This document shows, one piece after another, positions 22,995 to 23,746 of a stretch of 23,746 bases of DNA. The translations under genes and the position numbers were made by a program. The DNA is from a bacterium (GTDB lineage: Bacteria; DYJV01; JALVYZ01). The stretch's first letter is position 1, and every line of letters starts with the position of its first letter. Under the pieces are notes generated by a model. The model saw nothing but the letters and a program-made list of their open reading frames with translations. It did not search any database and was not told where the DNA came from. Location of the stretch: the NCBI GenBank assembly GCA_027037705.1, contig JALVYZ010000340.1, positions 1-23,746 of the forward strand. Reading direction: 5' to 3'.

Positions 22995-23746
22995 TTACCC
23001 CAAAAGTTGTAACGCTAATTGTGGTAATGTGTTAGCTTGAGCAAGCATTGCAACACCAGACTGTGCAAGTATCTGATTTCTTACAAATTCAGTCATTTCA
23101 GTAGCAACATCAACATCTGAGATTCTGGATTCAGCAGCTTGTAGGTTTTCTGACTGAATTGATAAATTTGTAATTGTGTTTTCTAATCTATTTTGTAAAG
23201 CACCTAAAGAAGCTCTAATTCTGTCTTTTGATTGAATAGCTTCATCAAGAGCAGAAAGAGCAGCTTGAGCAGCAGATTGTGTACTAATTGTATAACCTGC
23301 ATTGGATGAACTTGTAGAATTTCCAACTCCAAGAGATGATGCAGTTGCACTACCAATAGCTATAAAGTAATAATCTTCTGCTGAATCATTGCCAGTTCCA
23401 AAATGAACTTTTAATGGACCAGTTGCATCTAAACCGCTTCCTGAGTGGTTATTTATCCAATCAGCTGGATTCACATATTTGCTAGATAAAGAACCATCAA
23501 GTAATTTAATTCCATTAAAGTCTGTTGCATTAGCAATTCTTGTGATTTCTGATGCCATTTGTTGATATTCAGAATCAATCATAAGTCTCTGAACAGAAGT
23601 ATAAGTACCAGTAGCAGCTTGTTCAGCGAGTTCTTTCATTCTAATTAATTTTTCATCAATAACACTTAATGCACCGTCAGCAGTTTGAATTAATGAAATA
23701 GCGTCTTGTGCATTTCTAATTCCTTGATTCAAGACTTTAATGTCCG
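22995..23746 (-). CDS. Flagellin, C-terminal part (5' end outside the window)
   Basis: About 250 residues are visible. The frame is open to the window end, and codons before the first in-frame TTG (23732) still read flagellin (DIKVLNQGIRNAQDAISL), so this is partial rather than starting here. The D1 signature TADGALSVIDEKLIRMKEL and AANGTYTS-like ATGTYTSVQR are followed by a central segment with VNPADWINNHSGSG and KVHFGTGNDSAEDYYFIAI. The C-terminal D0/D1 helices end RISDVDVATEMTEFVRNQI...MLAQANTLPQLALQLLG. This central segment is common in Deferribacteres/deltaproteobacterial-type flagellins (recollection). It forms the filament after flagellar export. Confidence 0.95.
   Translation of the reverse strand, partial: DIKVLNQGIRNAQDAISLIQTADGALSVIDEKLIRMKELAEQAATGTYTSVQRLMIDSEYQQMASEITRIANATDFNGIKLLDGSLSSKYVNPADWINNHSGSGLDATGPLKVHFGTGNDSAEDYYFIAIGSATASSLGVGNSTSSSNAGYTISTQSAAQAALSALDEAIQSKDRIRASLGALQNRLENTITNLSIQSENLQAAESRISDVDVATEMTEFVRNQILAQSGVAMLAQANTLPQLALQLLG

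Noticed and set aside
22995-23732. Flagellin starting at the TTG at 23732
   Set aside because: Codons upstream still match conserved flagellin sequence and the frame is open to the window edge, so the gene is simply cut by the window.

Overview
The window is an AT-rich (roughly 70% A+T by eye) bacterial chromosome segment with dense, mostly ordinary housekeeping genes. A polar-type flagellin, two lipoprotein signal sequences, a ZnuA-like binding protein and a demethylmenaquinone methyltransferase point to a motile, menaquinone-using, probably diderm bacterium. The flagellin, the DUF116 gene next to fmt, and the acyl-CoA ligase/dehydrogenase pair would fit Deferribacterota or a relative of the old Deltaproteobacteria. 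That placement is inference only; no rRNA is present.

Layout. 1-976 (minus) is the left part of a decayed IS3-family element: an orfA without a normal start, an A-rich frameshift site, and an orfB lacking 18 codons between the second Asp and the Glu of the DDE triad. 977-1249 is a gene-poor spacer with a perfect 19-bp tandem duplication. 1166/1250-4293 (plus) encodes a small two-helix membrane protein overlapping (ATGA) a large soluble PAS-PAS-GAF-PAS hybrid histidine kinase. 4370-7245 (plus) encodes an acyl-CoA synthetase and an acyl-CoA dehydrogenase. 7226-11270 is a minus-strand run: lipoprotein, sugar-nucleotidyltransferase, M50 protease, trpS and tgt. It starts from a divergent region opposite 11344-14403 (plus), which encodes a PHP phosphoesterase, def, fmt and DUF116. 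14465-15607 is a radical SAM/SPASM protein with its own good promoter. 15537-17166 (minus) is an IclR regulator with a perfect TTGACA-N17-TATAAT promoter, followed by an orphan metal-binding lipoprotein/periplasmic protein. 17369-22974 (plus) encodes a lipoprotein, rarA, fabH, a HIT protein, a stand-alone AICAR formyltransferase and ubiE/menG. 22995-23746 (minus) is the 3' part of flagellin, ended by a strong intrinsic terminator.

The main unexplained structures are two intergenic inverted arrays built from different degenerate short units (TACGCAT-type at 20256-20370; GTTAGT/ACTAAC-type at 22061-22275). They bracket the HIT-AICAR formyltransferase pair. The second is extreme in strand composition: one C in its left 100 bases and one G in its right ~114. 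I see no CRISPR array, tRNA, rRNA, prophage or recognisable defence system.
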